Source of the DNA: Serratia quinivorans
GTDB lineage: Bacteria; Pseudomonadota; Gammaproteobacteria; Enterobacterales; Enterobacteriaceae
Direction: 5' to 3'
Assembly (NCBI GenBank): GCA_900457075.1
Contig: UGYN01000002.1
Location: forward strand, 1,736,001-1,800,000
DNA length: 64,000 bases
A program made the position numbers and the translations under genes. Numbering within the stretch: position 1 is the stretch's first letter; the number at the start of each line of letters is the position of its first letter. The notes under the pieces are model-generated. The model was given only the letters and a program-made list of their open reading frames with translations. It was not told the origin of the DNA and ran no database searches. Shown piece by piece: positions 34,718-44,244 of this stretch.

Positions 34718-35423
34718 ATGACTATTCAAATCCGGGTTGAACACCTCAGCAAAACCTTTGTGCTCCACCAGCAGCACGGCACACAACTGCCGGTGCTGCA
34801 CGATGCCAACATGACGGTCAGCAGCGGCGAATGCGTGGTATTACACGGGCATTCCGGCAGCGGAAAATCCACTCTGCTACGCTCACTGTACGCCAACTAT
34901 CTGCCTGATAGCGGCCATATCTGGGTTAATCACCAGGGTGAATGGCTGGATATGGTGCAGGCCGAAGCGCGTCAGATCCTGGCGGTACGCCGCCATACCC
35001 TTGGCTGGGTCAGCCAGTTTCTGCGGGTGATCCCGCGTATCAGCGCGCTGGACGTAGTGATGCAGCCGTTGCTGGAACAGGGGTGTCAACCGCGCCGAAT
35101 GCCGCGAACGCGCCGAGACGCTGCTCAATCAGCTCAATGTGCCGCAACGCCTGTGGCAGTTGGCGCCGTCGACCTTCTCTGGCGGTGAACAACAGCGGGT
35201 GAACATCGCTCGCGGCTTTATCGTCGATTACCCGATCCTGTTGCTGGACGAACCGACCGCCTCCCTCGACAGCCGCAACAGCGCGGCGGTGGTCACACTG
35301 ATCGAGCAGGCCAAACAACGTGGCGCGGCGATCGTCGGTATTTTCCATGATGAAGGCGTCCGCCAGCAGGTCGCCGACCGGTTATATGACATGCAGGCGC
35401 CACAGGCGCTGGAGATCCTCTGA
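34718..35423 (+). pseudogene. phnL: PhnL, C-P lyase-associated ATPase, with a +1 frameshift
   Basis: PhnL resembles LolD-type ABC ATPases and helps make the phosphonate nucleotide intermediate. Walker A is [13 protein letters not shown]. The frame breaks at GGGG 35080-35083; with one G removed it reads [18 protein letters not shown] and continues through [16 protein letters not shown] and [11 protein letters not shown], for a total of 234 residues. As written, the product stops at 35188 without signature or Walker B. Its stop overlaps the phnM start. Confidence 0.85.
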
Positions 35424-36560
35424 TGATCATCAATAACGTGAAAACTGGTGCTGGAAGATCAAACTGTCGAAGGCTCGCTGGAGGTCAGCGACGGCATGAT
35501 CCGCAGCTTTGCCGATACGCCCAGCCAGTTGCCGCAGGCATTGAACGGTGAAGGCGGCTGGCTGCTGCCGGGGTTGATTGAACTGCACACCGACAATCTG
35601 GACAAGTTTTTCACCCCACGTCCGAACGTCGACTGGCCGGCGCATTCTGCCATGAGCAGCCATGATGCACTGATGGTGGCCAACGGTATCACCACCGTGC
35701 TGGACGCGGTGGCGATTGGCGACGTACGCGACGGCGGCCATCGGCTGGAAAACCTGCAAAAAATGATCGACGCGGTGATCCACAGCCAGCGCGCCGGGGT
35801 CAACCGCGCCGAGCACCGGCTGCACCTGCGCTGCGAACTGCCCAACGAGAGCACCCTGCCGCTGTTCGAACAGTTGATGGACAAGCCCGGCGTCTCGCTG
35901 GTGTCGTTGATGGACCATTCGCCGGGTCAGCGCCAGTTCGCCTCACGCGAAAAATACCGGGAGTATTATCAGGGCAAATATCACCTCAACGACCAGCAGA
36001 TGAGCGAGTATGAAGAGCAGCAGATCAAGCTTTCTGCCCGCTGGGCCACGCCGAACCGCGAAGCCATTGCCGCCCATTGCCGGACGCGTAAAATTTCGCT
36101 CGCCAGCCACGACGACGCTACCGCCGCCCACGTCAGCGAGTCCTGCGCGCTGGGTAGCGTGATTGCCGAGTTCCCCACCACCGAAGATGCCGCTCTTGCT
36201 TCGCACCAACAAGGATTGCAGGTGCTGATGGGCGCACCGAATATCGTGCGTGGCGGCTCACATTCCGGCAACGTGGCGGCCCATCACCTGGCGGCGTTGG
36301 GCGTGCTGGATATCCTGTCCTCCGACTACTACCCCGCCAGCCTGCTGGATGCGGCGTTTCGCATTGCGGCCGATGAGCGCAACGGCTACAGCCTGCCGCA
36401 GGCGGTACAGATGATCACCCGTAACCCGGCCAGAGCGCTGGATTTGCAGGATCGCGGCACCATCGCCGAAGGCTTGCGGGCGGATCTGGTGTTGGTACGA
36501 CCGCACGGCGAGCACGTTTACGTGCAGAACGTGTGGCGCCAGGGCAAGCAGGTGTTCTGA
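35423..36560 (+). pseudogene. phnM: PhnM, phosphonate triphosphate diphosphohydrolase, with a +1 frameshift
   Basis: PhnM removes pyrophosphate from the alkylphosphonate ribose triphosphate. The frame is broken only seven codons in, at AAAA 35441-35444; removing one A gives MIINNVKLVLEDQTVEG and a 378-residue protein, the usual length. An amidohydrolase metal site is visible in IELHTDNLDKF, followed by SLASHDDATAAHV and DILSSDYYPASLL. An internal GTG at 35448 could rescue translation with loss of only the first few residues, so this gene is the least damaged of the four. Confidence 0.85.
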
Positions 36561-37129
36561 TGGCGCAGCTTATCTATCTGATGGGGCCATCCGGCTCAGG
36601 CAAAGACAGCCTGTTGGCCGCACTGCGCGCCGATGTCGACAGCGCCCCACTGGTGGCGCACCGCTATATCACCCGGCCGGCAGACGCCGGCTGCGAGAAC
36701 CATATTGCGCTCAGCGAACCGGAGTTCCTGCGCCGCCGCGCCAAAGGGCTGTTTGCCCTCGACTGGCAGGCGCATCAGCACCATTACGCCTTTGGCATCG
36801 AGGTGGATCTGTGGCTGTTGCAGGGGATCGATGTAGTGGTCAACGGATCGCGTGCCCATCTGGCACAAGCTCAGCAGCGCTATGGCGCACAACTGCTGCC
36901 GGTGTGCCTGCAGGTCAGCACGGGGATTCTGCGCCAACGGCTGCAAAACCGCGGGCGCGAAAATGCCGATCAGATAGAACAGCGGCTGGCTCGGGCGGCG
37001 GAATATCAGCAAAAGCTGCCCGCTATTTGCTGCCGACTGGATAACGACGGCAACCTTGACGACACCCTGGCGGCGCTACTGGCGCTGCTGCCCGCTTCAG
37101 CCAAACAACCACAGGATGCCATGCCATGA
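36560..37129 (+). CDS. phnN: PhnN, ribose 1,5-bisphosphate phosphokinase
   Basis: The 189-residue kinase phosphorylates ribose 1,5-bisphosphate to PRPP, returning the sugar from C-P lyase to metabolism. It is guanylate-kinase-like, with the P-loop [13 protein letters not shown] and [19 protein letters not shown]. The ATG overlaps the phnM stop, and the stop overlaps the next gene's ATG. The sequence is intact. Confidence 0.94.
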   Translation: MAQLIYLMGPSGSGKDSLLAALRADVDSAPLVAHRYITRPADAGCENHIALSEPEFLRRRAKGLFALDWQAHQHHYAFGIEVDLWLLQGIDVVVNGSRAHLAQAQQRYGAQLLPVCLQVSTGILRQRLQNRGRENADQIEQRLARAAEYQQKLPAICCRLDNDGNLDDTLAALLALLPASAKQPQDAMP

Positions 37130-37728
37130 GTGATTTGGCGCAGCCGAGAATCGGCGACAACGTGACGCTTAACCGCAGCCGCCTCGGCCAGTATGTTCAT
37201 CTGGCCGACGATGCGATCCTCGAAGAAGTCGAAATGGGCGACTATTCCTACACCGCCGGACATAACCAGATTTTTTACGCTACCATCGGCAAATTCGTGT
37301 CGATTGCCTCTTACGCGCGCATCAATCCCGGCAACCACCCCACCTATCAGCGCATCGCCCAGCACCATTTCACCTATCGCGCTTCGGAGTACGGCCTGGG
37401 GGAAGATGATGAAGCCTTTTTCGACTGGCGGCGTGAACACCACGTGACCATCGGCCACGACGTGTGGATCGGCCATAACGCCATCGTGATGCCCGGCGTC
37501 AGCATTGGCAACGGCGCGGTAATCGGCAGCGCGGCGGTGGTGACCAAGGATGTGGCCCCTTATGAAATCGTCGCCGGGGTGGCGGCCAAAAAGATCGGTA
37601 TGCGTTTTGACGACGCACTGATTGAACGTATTGAACGCAGCCAGTGGTGGCATTGGGATCATCAGACGCTGCAACAACGGCTGGCGGATTTCCGTGATAT
37701 CCATGCCTTTGCGGAGAAGTATTTATAA
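37126..37728 (+). CDS. Left-handed beta-helix (hexapeptide) acyltransferase of the phn operon
   Basis: The 200-residue protein has hexapeptide repeats between about residues 10 and 170, e.g. [20 protein letters not shown] and [14 protein letters not shown]. It belongs to the chloramphenicol-acetyltransferase-like group found in many phn operons (phosphonate-metabolism hexapeptide family). E. coli has the GNAT acetyltransferase PhnO near this place instead. It may acetylate aminophosphonates so that C-P lyase can handle them; that is inference from context. The start overlaps the phnN stop. Confidence 0.85.
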   Translation: MSDLAQPRIGDNVTLNRSRLGQYVHLADDAILEEVEMGDYSYTAGHNQIFYATIGKFVSIASYARINPGNHPTYQRIAQHHFTYRASEYGLGEDDEAFFDWRREHHVTIGHDVWIGHNAIVMPGVSIGNGAVIGSAAVVTKDVAPYEIVAGVAAKKIGMRFDDALIERIERSQWWHWDHQTLQQRLADFRDIHAFAEKYL

Positions 37729-37742
37729 TCGGGAGTGACCAG

Positions 37743-38525
37743 ATGCAACTGACGTTTCTCGGCACCGGCGGTGCCCAGCAGATCCCGGTGTTCGGCTGTG
37801 ATTGTCTGGTCTGTCAGCGGGCGCGGCGCGAGCCTGCATTCCGGCGCAGAGCCTGCAGCGCAATGCTTAAATTTCAGGGGGAAACGACCTTGCTGGATGC
37901 GGGATTGCCGTCGTTGGAGCGGCGTTTTTCGGCGGGGGAAATTCAACGTTTTTTACTGACACATTACCACATGGATCATGTGCAGGGGTTATTTCCTTTG
38001 CGCTGGGGGTGCGGAAATTTTATTCCGGTGTATGGCCCGGCCGATGAACAGGGCTGCGATGACCTGTTCAAACATCCGGGCATTCTGGCATTTCAGCCGC
38101 CGTTTACCCCCTTCGAAACGGTTGAACTGGGCGGGCTGCACATCACCCCGCTGCCGCTGCAACATTCGAAACTTACTCTGGGTTATTTGATCCAGGCCGC
38201 AGGCAAATCGCTGGCCTATCTGACCGATACCGTCAGTTTACCACCGGATACCGAGGCTTTTCTGCGTGCAGTAACATTGGATTTAATGGTGCTCGACTGC
38301 AGCCTGCCGCCACAGCCGCAAACCCCGCGCAATCACAACGATCTGACCCGCGCACGGGAAACCCAACAACGCTTACAACCCGGCCGCACCCTGCTGACGC
38401 ACATCAGCCATCATCTCGATCTGTGGCTAATGGACAACGAACTGCCACCGGGTCTGGAATTGGCGTTCGATAATCTCAGCGTGCACTGTGGTAGCAATGC
38501 AGCCGATCGGATTCCATCACCTTAA
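37743..38525 (+). CDS. phnP: PhnP, phosphoribosyl cyclic phosphodiesterase
   Basis: This 260-residue metallo-beta-lactamase-fold enzyme opens ribose 1,2-cyclic phosphate 5-phosphate, the C-P lyase product, to ribose 1,5-bisphosphate for PhnN. The metal motif is LTHYHMDHVQG; further ligands lie in LPLQHSKLTLGYLI and LTDTVS. An N-terminal zinc site is seen in FGCDCLVCQRA. It is the last phn gene and overlaps the convergent yraR by 50 bases at their 3' ends. Confidence 0.93.
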   Translation: MQLTFLGTGGAQQIPVFGCDCLVCQRARREPAFRRRACSAMLKFQGETTLLDAGLPSLERRFSAGEIQRFLLTHYHMDHVQGLFPLRWGCGNFIPVYGPADEQGCDDLFKHPGILAFQPPFTPFETVELGGLHITPLPLQHSKLTLGYLIQAAGKSLAYLTDTVSLPPDTEAFLRAVTLDLMVLDCSLPPQPQTPRNHNDLTRARETQQRLQPGRTLLTHISHHLDLWLMDNELPPGLELAFDNLSVHCGSNAADRIPSP

Positions 38526-39114
38526 CACCCTGACCTGGGCTGAACGCCTGCTCCAACAGAGTCTGCGCCACGTCTTTGGCGGCAACCCCGCGCCATTTGC
38601 CGGGCAGCAATTTAAACAACGGCGCACTCAGGCGCTCCAGCAAACGTGGCGAGGAGCGCTCGCCCAACAGCATCGATGGCCGCACCAGCGTCAGGCGCGG
38701 CCAGTTCTGCTCACGCAGCGCCTGTTCCATTTCCCCCTTGGTACGGTTGTAAAGGAAGGTCGAACGCGTGCTGGCACCCAGCGCACTGACCGCCAGACAG
38801 TGCTGCGCACCTAATCGCCGACCGGTCAGCGCACTTTCCACCACCAGGGTGTAATCGACGTAGTGAAAATTGGCATCGCTGCCCGCCTCACGCCGCGTGG
38901 TACCCAGGCAACAGAATACTATATCGACCGGCTGCTCCTGCTTTGTCAGCAGCGCGAACAGGTCATCACCCACCGGGTTTTCCAATTTTTCATGCGCAGG
39001 CAGCGGCTTACGCGTTGGCGCCACGATCGCCGTGACCTGCGGATCGGCCTGCAGCAGGTGCAACAGTTCGCGCCCCACCAACCCGGTAGCCCCTACCATA
39101 AATACCCGTGCCAT
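38476..39114 (-). CDS. yraR: YraR, NAD(P)-binding Rossmann-fold protein
   Basis: The 212-residue protein begins RVFMVGATGLVGRELLHLL, a dinucleotide-binding motif, and has FCCLGTTRREAGSDANFHYVDY and LVRPSMLLGERSS as in E. coli YraR. It is an atypical short-chain dehydrogenase, of unknown substrate. It marks the start of the block that matches the E. coli yraR-infB order. Its 3' end overlaps that of phnP. Confidence 0.9.
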   Translation of the reverse strand: MARVFMVGATGLVGRELLHLLQADPQVTAIVAPTRKPLPAHEKLENPVGDDLFALLTKQEQPVDIVFCCLGTTRREAGSDANFHYVDYTLVVESALTGRRLGAQHCLAVSALGASTRSTFLYNRTKGEMEQALREQNWPRLTLVRPSMLLGERSSPRLLERLSAPLFKLLPGKWRGVAAKDVAQTLLEQAFSPGQGVKVMESDRLHCYHSAR

Positions 39115-39148
39115 ATACCCTCCCGCCGAATGATCTCTATGAAAAGTA

Positions 39149-39349
39149 TATACCCGTCATCTTTCAAGTTGCAGCGTTGTTACCTGCACTTGATTACGTG
39201 GCCCATCCGTGGGCCACGCCCCTTAAGGGGCCGCTGCAAGCAGCGTTCAAATCTGCTCCCGGCAGATTTGTCACCCCAGTTACTTACTCGAGTAAGCGCC
39301 TGGGGATGAGCGAGTTGGCCGCCTAGCTGCAACTTGAAAGCTATAGGCT
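39149..39349. repeat. ERIC element with an internal insertion of about 75-80 bases
   Basis: The ends, CCCGTCATCTTTCAAGTTGC and GCTGCAACTTGAAAGCTATA, and the core CACCCCAGTTACTTAC...GTAAGCGCCTGGGGATGAG match the enterobacterial repetitive intergenic consensus. Between them, at 39191-39270, is extra sequence made of four hairpins in a row (GTGGCCC/GGGCCAC, CCCCTTAAGGGG, CGCTGC/GCAGCG, AAATCTGC/GCAGATTT). The element is about 200 bases against 127 for the consensus. It lies between yraR and yhbP. Confidence 0.85.
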
Positions 39350-39362
39350 AGAGTTTATTGCG

Positions 39363-39803
39363 TCAGGTCCGCGTCCAATGCAGTTTCGTGCCGAAGCCGA
39401 GGGTATTGTCGGTCATTTTCACTTCTTGCAAACTCAGTTGCCATACCGGTGCTTTCATCACTTTGGCTATTGGGAAACGCTTGCAGTAGCGCGCGCGTGC
39501 AAGCCGCTCCTCGTCACCGCTCAGCATCACCGCTTCGGCGCGATACTGCACGCCGCGGATCAACGCGATGGTCTTCGGCTTTGGCGCTATGGTGCCGACC
39601 ACCCGGCTATTTTGCAGCATCAACTCGCCGTGGCGGGTATGGGTCTCGGTCATTAGCCACAGCGCCATCTGCCCGGCATCAAAGACGTAAAAACAGTTGG
39701 CACACCACATGTCCATACCATTGCCGGCGCACAGTGTCAGCACATGCTGTTTGCTGAGGAAATGCGCAATTTGTTGCTGCTCTTCGGTCGTGTTCAACGT
39801 CAA
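39363..39803 (-). CDS. yhbP: YhbP, UPF0306 family, FMN-binding split-barrel-like protein
   Basis: The 146-residue protein aligns with E. coli Yhb[49 protein letters not shown] and [13 protein letters not shown]. The fold is that of pyridoxamine phosphate oxidase-like proteins; the function is unknown. It belongs to the yraR-yhbP-yhbQ series seen in E. coli. Confidence 0.92.
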   Translation of the reverse strand: MTLNTTEEQQQIAHFLSKQHVLTLCAGNGMDMWCANCFYVFDAGQMALWLMTETHTRHGELMLQNSRVVGTIAPKPKTIALIRGVQYRAEAVMLSGDEERLARARYCKRFPIAKVMKAPVWQLSLQEVKMTDNTLGFGTKLHWTRT

Positions 39804-40228
39804 TTCTCCTTCCCTTTGCTCGCGTCATCTTACCTGCGTTGTTGAGGACGGTCACAAATAACGATAATGCCACCACTTTACGCAGATGATTAACCAATCA
39901 TGCATGGTGCATTTATATTCAAAAAACGCATAAATAATCTTATAACATATAAAAAACAAATTAGATTTATCTGGGCATTATACGAACAGTTTAAATGCTT
40001 TTTTTTGTTACCGGCCCTACGCAGATAAAATTCAGCGCTCAATTCGCTGGTTTTTTATCAAACCCTTTACATATCTAAAAAGCACCATTATTCATTTTTA
40101 TGCACATCTCTGCATAACAAGTGAATAGTTATTTATCAATAACCCATATTACGTGACTGACATCACATATTTAACTCTGCAGCACGTTAAAATAACGCCA
40201 TCTTTTCACTCCATAAGGTGGATTAGAA
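39804..40228 (+). promoter_or_regulatory. AT-rich upstream region of speFL-speF
   Basis: About 425 bases without a gene, much richer in A and T than the surroundings. TATAAC and TTATAACATATAAAAAAC stretches near 39940-39950 could be promoter parts for speFL. No transcription factor site was identified with confidence. The low GC suggests that speF-potE came into the yhbP-yhbQ gap as a unit or lies in a silenced, H-NS-type region; that is inference. Confidence 0.4.
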
Positions 40229-40333
40229 ATGGAAAACAACAATCGAAAAATGGCGCATATAAGACGCACAACCCATATTATGATGATGGCTCATCGTAGC
40301 TGCTTTAGCTTTGCCTTCTTTAACTTCAGATAA
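40229..40333 (+). CDS. speFL: SpeFL, ornithine-sensing arrest peptide
   Basis: A 34-residue leader peptide begins MENNNRKMAHIRRTTHIM and ends FAFFNFR. It matches E. coli SpeFL (MENNSRTMPHIRRTTHIM...FNAR), including the Arg/His-rich block and aromatic C-terminal run. In E. coli and Salmonella, free ornithine stalls the ribosome at its end, blocks Rho-dependent termination and turns on speF. The ORF lies 277 bases before speF. GTGGATTAGAA upstream is a poor ribosome-binding site. Confidence 0.92.
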   Translation: MENNNRKMAHIRRTTHIMMMAHRSCFSFAFFNFR

Positions 40334-40610
40334 CCCTCACCTCTCTCGTTGTTACTAAAAACAGCCTGTCACTATTACGTCTGAACTATTTTTCCTGACA
40401 TATCAGGACGGATCCCTATTTTATTTTTCCGTGAAATAACAGAAGTAAATTACTGTTTATAGTACACACGACATAAAACTAAAATCCGAATGAACTCAGG
40501 CCTGCGATTAAGCATGACTGCGTTCTTCTCACGCCTTTATTTTAGTGAGGGCATTAGCGACAGGGTTATTAACCTGCCGGCGGGATGCCTTTGCCTGAAG
40601 AATGATTAAA
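40334..40610 (+). promoter_or_regulatory. speFL-speF leader region
   Basis: This 277-base transcribed spacer follows the arrest peptide. It begins with a C-rich stretch (CCCTCACCTCTCTCGTTG), the kind of sequence Rho loads on. Rho control of speF through this region is known in relatives; here it is inferred from conserved layout. No other gene is seen. Confidence 0.5.
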
Positions 40611-42773
40611 ATGAATAAATTAAAAATTGCCGCTAATAGCAAAACATTAAGTTGCTTCGAAACCACTCGCGAAGTTGTCGATGTACACCAGAGTGATTTC
40701 AATGATATTGCCGCCATCGTATTGTCGGTGGAAGACGTCACGCAAGGCATGGTGGCTCACCTCGAAGAGATCGGCCTGAATATCCCGTTATTCGTGGCGG
40801 TTTGCTGCGAAGAAGAGCTGGACAACGCCATACTGCCTGCCCTGCATGGCGTATTTGAACTCTGTGGCAAGAACACCCAGTTCTATGGCAAGCAACTGGA
40901 AGCTGCGGCCGTAAAATACGAAAGCGAACTGCTGCCACCTTTCTTTAATACGCTGACCCAGTATGTCGAAATGGGTAACGCCACCTTTGCTTGCCCTGGG
41001 CATCAGGGGGGCGAATTCTTCCGTAAGCATCCGGCCGGGCGTCAGTTCTTTGACTTCTTTGGCGAGACCCTTTTCCGTTCCGATATGTGCAACGCGGACG
41101 TCAAACTGGGTGATTTGTTGATCCATGAAGGCGCCCCCTGCGCGGCGCAGCAGCATGCCGCCAAAGTGTTTAACGCCGATAAAACCTATTTCGTTCTTAA
41201 CGGCACCTCCGCCTCAAACAAGGTGGCAACCAACGCCCTGCTGACGCGCGGTGACCTGGTGCTGTTCGACCGTAATAACCATAAATCCAATCATCATGGC
41301 GCGCTGATCCAGGCGGGGGCAACACCGGTGTATCTGGAAACCGCCCGCAACCCGTTTGGCTTTATCGGCGGCATTGACGCGCACTGCTTTGAAGAACGCT
41401 ACTTACGTCAGCAGATCCGCGAGGTCGCGCCGGAGCGCGCCAATGAAGCCAGACCTTTCCGCCTGGCGATCATTCAGTTGGGCACCTATGACGGCACCAT
41501 TTATAACGCCCGTCAGGTGGTCGATAAAATTGGTCATCTGTGCGATTACATCCTGTTCGACTCGGCCTGGGTCGGCTATGAGCAATTCATTCCAATGATG
41601 AAAGACTGCTCTCCGTTGCTGCTCGAGCTAAACGAAAACGACCCGGGGATCATTGTGACCCAGTCCGTGCACAAACAGCAGGCCGGCTTCTCACAAACCT
41701 CGCAAATCCACAAGAAAGACAAGCATATCAAGGGACAAGATCGCTATTGCAACCACAAACGCTTTAACAATGCCTTTATGCTGCACGCTTCCACCAGCCC
41801 GTTTTACCCGCTGTTCGCCGCACTGGACGTTAACGCCAAAATGCATGAGGGCAAAAGCGGCCGACGCCTGTGGAAAGAATGCGTTCGCGTAGGCATTGAG
41901 GCGCGCAAGATGCTGCTGGAGACCTGCAGCTTAATCAAACCTTTTGTGCCGGACCAAATCGACGGTAAAGCCTGGCAGTCTTATGATACCGAGACGATGT
42001 CCAACGATTTGCGCTTCTTCAACTTCATTCCCGGTGAAAAATGGCATGCCTTTGAAGGCTATGCCCAATCGCAGTATTTTGTCGACCCGTGCAAACTGCT
42101 GCTCACCACGCCGGGCATTGATACGGCAAGCGGTAACTACAGCGATTTCGGTATTCCGGCGACCATTCTGGCCAACTATCTGCGCGAAAACGGCATAGTA
42201 CCGGAGAAATGCGACCTCAATTCGATCCTGTTCCTGCTGACTCCGGCAGAAGACATCGCCAAAATGCAGCATTTGGTGGCGCTGATTGCCCGCTTTGAAA
42301 AACATATTGAGCAAGATTCGTTAATTAGTGAAGTCTTGCCTGCGGTTTATAAAAACAATCAGCAGCGCTATGAAAATTATACCCTGCGCCAACTCTGCCA
42401 GGAAATGCACGACCTCTACGTGAGTTACGACGTTAAAGAACTGCAGAAAGAAATGTTCAGGAAGAGTTATTTCCCTCGTGTGGCAATGAATCCACAAGAC
42501 GCCAACACCGAATTTGTCCGCGGCAATGTGGAATTGGTCTCTCTGGCGAAAGCCGAAGGCAGAATTGCCGCCGAAGGTGCCTTGCCTTATCCCCCAGGCG
42601 TATTGTGTGTTGTCCCTGGTGAAGTGTGGGGTGGTGCTGCACAGCGTTATTTCCTGGCATTGGAAGAAGGCATCAATTTATTGCCCGGCTTCGCACCGGA
42701 ATTACAGGGTGTGTATATCCAGCAGGATGAAGATGGCTGGAACCGTGCTTACGGTTACGTAATGAAAAATTAA
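40611..42773 (+). CDS. speF: Inducible ornithine decarboxylase
   Basis: The 720-residue PLP enzyme converts ornithine to putrescine, consuming a proton, and aids acid survival and polyamine supply. It aligns with E. coli SpeF along its length. An N-terminal wing domain is followed by the PLP domain with CPGHQGGEFFRKHPAG, and K355 in QSVHKQQAGFSQ binds PLP. The ending is GAAQRYFLALEEGINLLPGF. ATG 40611 matches the E. coli start; ATG 40602, three codons earlier, is possible. The potE antiporter follows by 63 bases. Confidence 0.96.
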   Translation: MNKLKIAANSKTLSCFETTREVVDVHQSDFNDIAAIVLSVEDVTQGMVAHLEEIGLNIPLFVAVCCEEELDNAILPALHGVFELCGKNTQFYGKQLEAAAVKYESELLPPFFNTLTQYVEMGNATFACPGHQGGEFFRKHPAGRQFFDFFGETLFRSDMCNADVKLGDLLIHEGAPCAAQQHAAKVFNADKTYFVLNGTSASNKVATNALLTRGDLVLFDRNNHKSNHHGALIQAGATPVYLETARNPFGFIGGIDAHCFEERYLRQQIREVAPERANEARPFRLAIIQLGTYDGTIYNARQVVDKIGHLCDYILFDSAWVGYEQFIPMMKDCSPLLLELNENDPGIIVTQSVHKQQAGFSQTSQIHKKDKHIKGQDRYCNHKRFNNAFMLHASTSPFYPLFAALDVNAKMHEGKSGRRLWKECVRVGIEARKMLLETCSLIKPFVPDQIDGKAWQSYDTETMSNDLRFFNFIPGEKWHAFEGYAQSQYFVDPCKLLLTTPGIDTASGNYSDFGIPATILANYLRENGIVPEKCDLNSILFLLTPAEDIAKMQHLVALIARFEKHIEQDSLISEVLPAVYKNNQQRYENYTLRQLCQEMHDLYVSYDVKELQKEMFRKSYFPRVAMNPQDANTEFVRGNVELVSLAKAEGRIAAEGALPYPPGVLCVVPGEVWGGAAQRYFLALEEGINLLPGFAPELQGVYIQQDEDGWNRAYGYVMKN

Positions 42774-42836
42774 TCACCTTACAAGGCGGTGAATTTTATT
42801 CACCGCCCGGATCGCATTATAAAAGAGAGAATGATC

Positions 42837-44153
42837 ATGAGTAAGTCCAATAATAAAATGGGTGTCGTGCAGCTAACGATCCTTACTGCGGTAAACATGA
42901 TGGGCTCCGGCATAATTATGCTGCCCACCAAGCTGGCCGAAGTGGGTACTATTTCTATTGTTTCCTGGCTGGTTACCGCCGTGGGCTCGATGGCGCTGGC
43001 CTACGCCTTCGCCAAATGCGGCATGTTCAGCCGCAAATCCGGCGGCATGGGCGGGTATGCTGAATACGCTTTCGGTAAATCGGGCAATTTCATGGCGAAC
43101 TACACCTACGGGGTGTCGTTGCTGATCGCCAATATCGCCATCGCCATTTCCGCCGTTGGTTACGGCACCGAGCTGTTTGGTGCCAACCTGTCGCCGCTGG
43201 GGATCTGTATCGCCACCATTGGCGTACTATGGCTGGCTACCGTCGCCAACTTCGGCGGGGCACGCCTGACCGGGAAAATCAGCGGCATCACCGTTTGGGG
43301 CGTGATTATCCCGGTGGTGGGGATCTCGATCATCGGCTGGCACTGGTTCAGCGGCAGCGCCTATATTGCCGCCTGGAACCCGCACTCGGTACCGACCTTT
43401 GAAGCCATTGGCGCTTCTATCTCCATGACGCTGTGGGCATTTCTGGGCCTGGAGTCCGCCTGCGCCAATACCGACGTGGTGGAAAACCCGGAGCGTAACG
43501 TGCCGATCGCCGTACTCGGCGGTACCCTCAGCGCGGCAGTCATCTATATCGTTTCAACCAACGTCATCGCCGGTATCGTGCCGAATATGGACCTGGCCAA
43601 CTCAACCGCGCCATTTGGGCTGGCGTTTTCCCACATGTTCAACCCAACGGTCGGCAAGATCATTATGGCCCTGATGATCATGTCCTGCGTCGGCTCACTG
43701 CTGGGCTGGCAGTTCACCATCGCCCAGGTGTTCAAATCCTCTGCCGACAGCGGCTTCTTCCCGAAAATTTTCTCCAAACTCAGCAAGGCCGACGCACCGG
43801 TCAAAGGCATGCTGACCATAGTCATGATCCAGAGCGTGCTGTCTTTGATGACCATCAGCCCGTCGCTGAATAAACAGTTCAATGTGCTGGTGAATCTGGC
43901 GGTGGTGACCAATATCATCCCTTACATTCTGTCGATGGCGGCGCTGATCATTATTCAGAAAGTGGCGAAAGTACCGGAGAAAAAAGCGCGAATTGCCAAC
44001 ATCATTGCCGGCATTGGCGCACTGTACAGTTTCTATGCCCTCTACAGTTCCGGTGAGGAAGCGATGATGTGGGGCGCCATCGCCACCTTCCTCGGCTGGA
44101 CGCTGTACGGTATGGTTTCACCGCGTTTCGAAATGGCGGGGAAAAAAGGCTAA
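42837..44153 (+). CDS. potE: Putrescine-ornithine antiporter
   Basis: This 438-residue APC-family carrier exchanges internal putrescine for external ornithine, completing the acid-resistance cycle with SpeF. About twelve hydrophobic segments are present. The family start KMGVVQLTILTAVNMMGSGI and the motif FGGARLTGKISGITVWGVIIP are clear. I chose ATG 42837, preceded by AAGAGAGAATG, since it matches E. coli PotE. It forms an operon with speF. Confidence 0.96.
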   Translation: MSKSNNKMGVVQLTILTAVNMMGSGIIMLPTKLAEVGTISIVSWLVTAVGSMALAYAFAKCGMFSRKSGGMGGYAEYAFGKSGNFMANYTYGVSLLIANIAIAISAVGYGTELFGANLSPLGICIATIGVLWLATVANFGGARLTGKISGITVWGVIIPVVGISIIGWHWFSGSAYIAAWNPHSVPTFEAIGASISMTLWAFLGLESACANTDVVENPERNVPIAVLGGTLSAAVIYIVSTNVIAGIVPNMDLANSTAPFGLAFSHMFNPTVGKIIMALMIMSCVGSLLGWQFTIAQVFKSSADSGFFPKIFSKLSKADAPVKGMLTIVMIQSVLSLMTISPSLNKQFNVLVNLAVVTNIIPYILSMAALIIIQKVAKVPEKKARIANIIAGIGALYSFYALYSSGEEAMMWGAIATFLGWTLYGMVSPRFEMAGKKG

Positions 44154-44171
44154 CGGTGATAAGCCATAGGC

Positions 44172-44224
44172 GGCCGGGGATGGGATTACGACGGGGAACA
44201 TGCCATCATATTCCATCCCTGGCC
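44172..44224 (+). terminator. Large imperfect hairpin after potE
   Basis: GGCCGGGGATGGGA pairs with TTCCATCCCTGGCC across a 25-base loop, starting 18 bases after the potE stop. No T-run follows. It may protect or end the speF-potE message. Confidence 0.4.
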
Positions 44225-44244
44225 ACCAACGTTGCTGCTTATTC

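Noticed and set aside
33434..35444. Programmed ribosomal frameshifting in phnJ, K, L and M
   Set aside because: Each break needs a +1 shift at an ordinary 4-base run of different bases, without rare codons, stops or stimulatory structures evident. Related species encode these genes in one frame.
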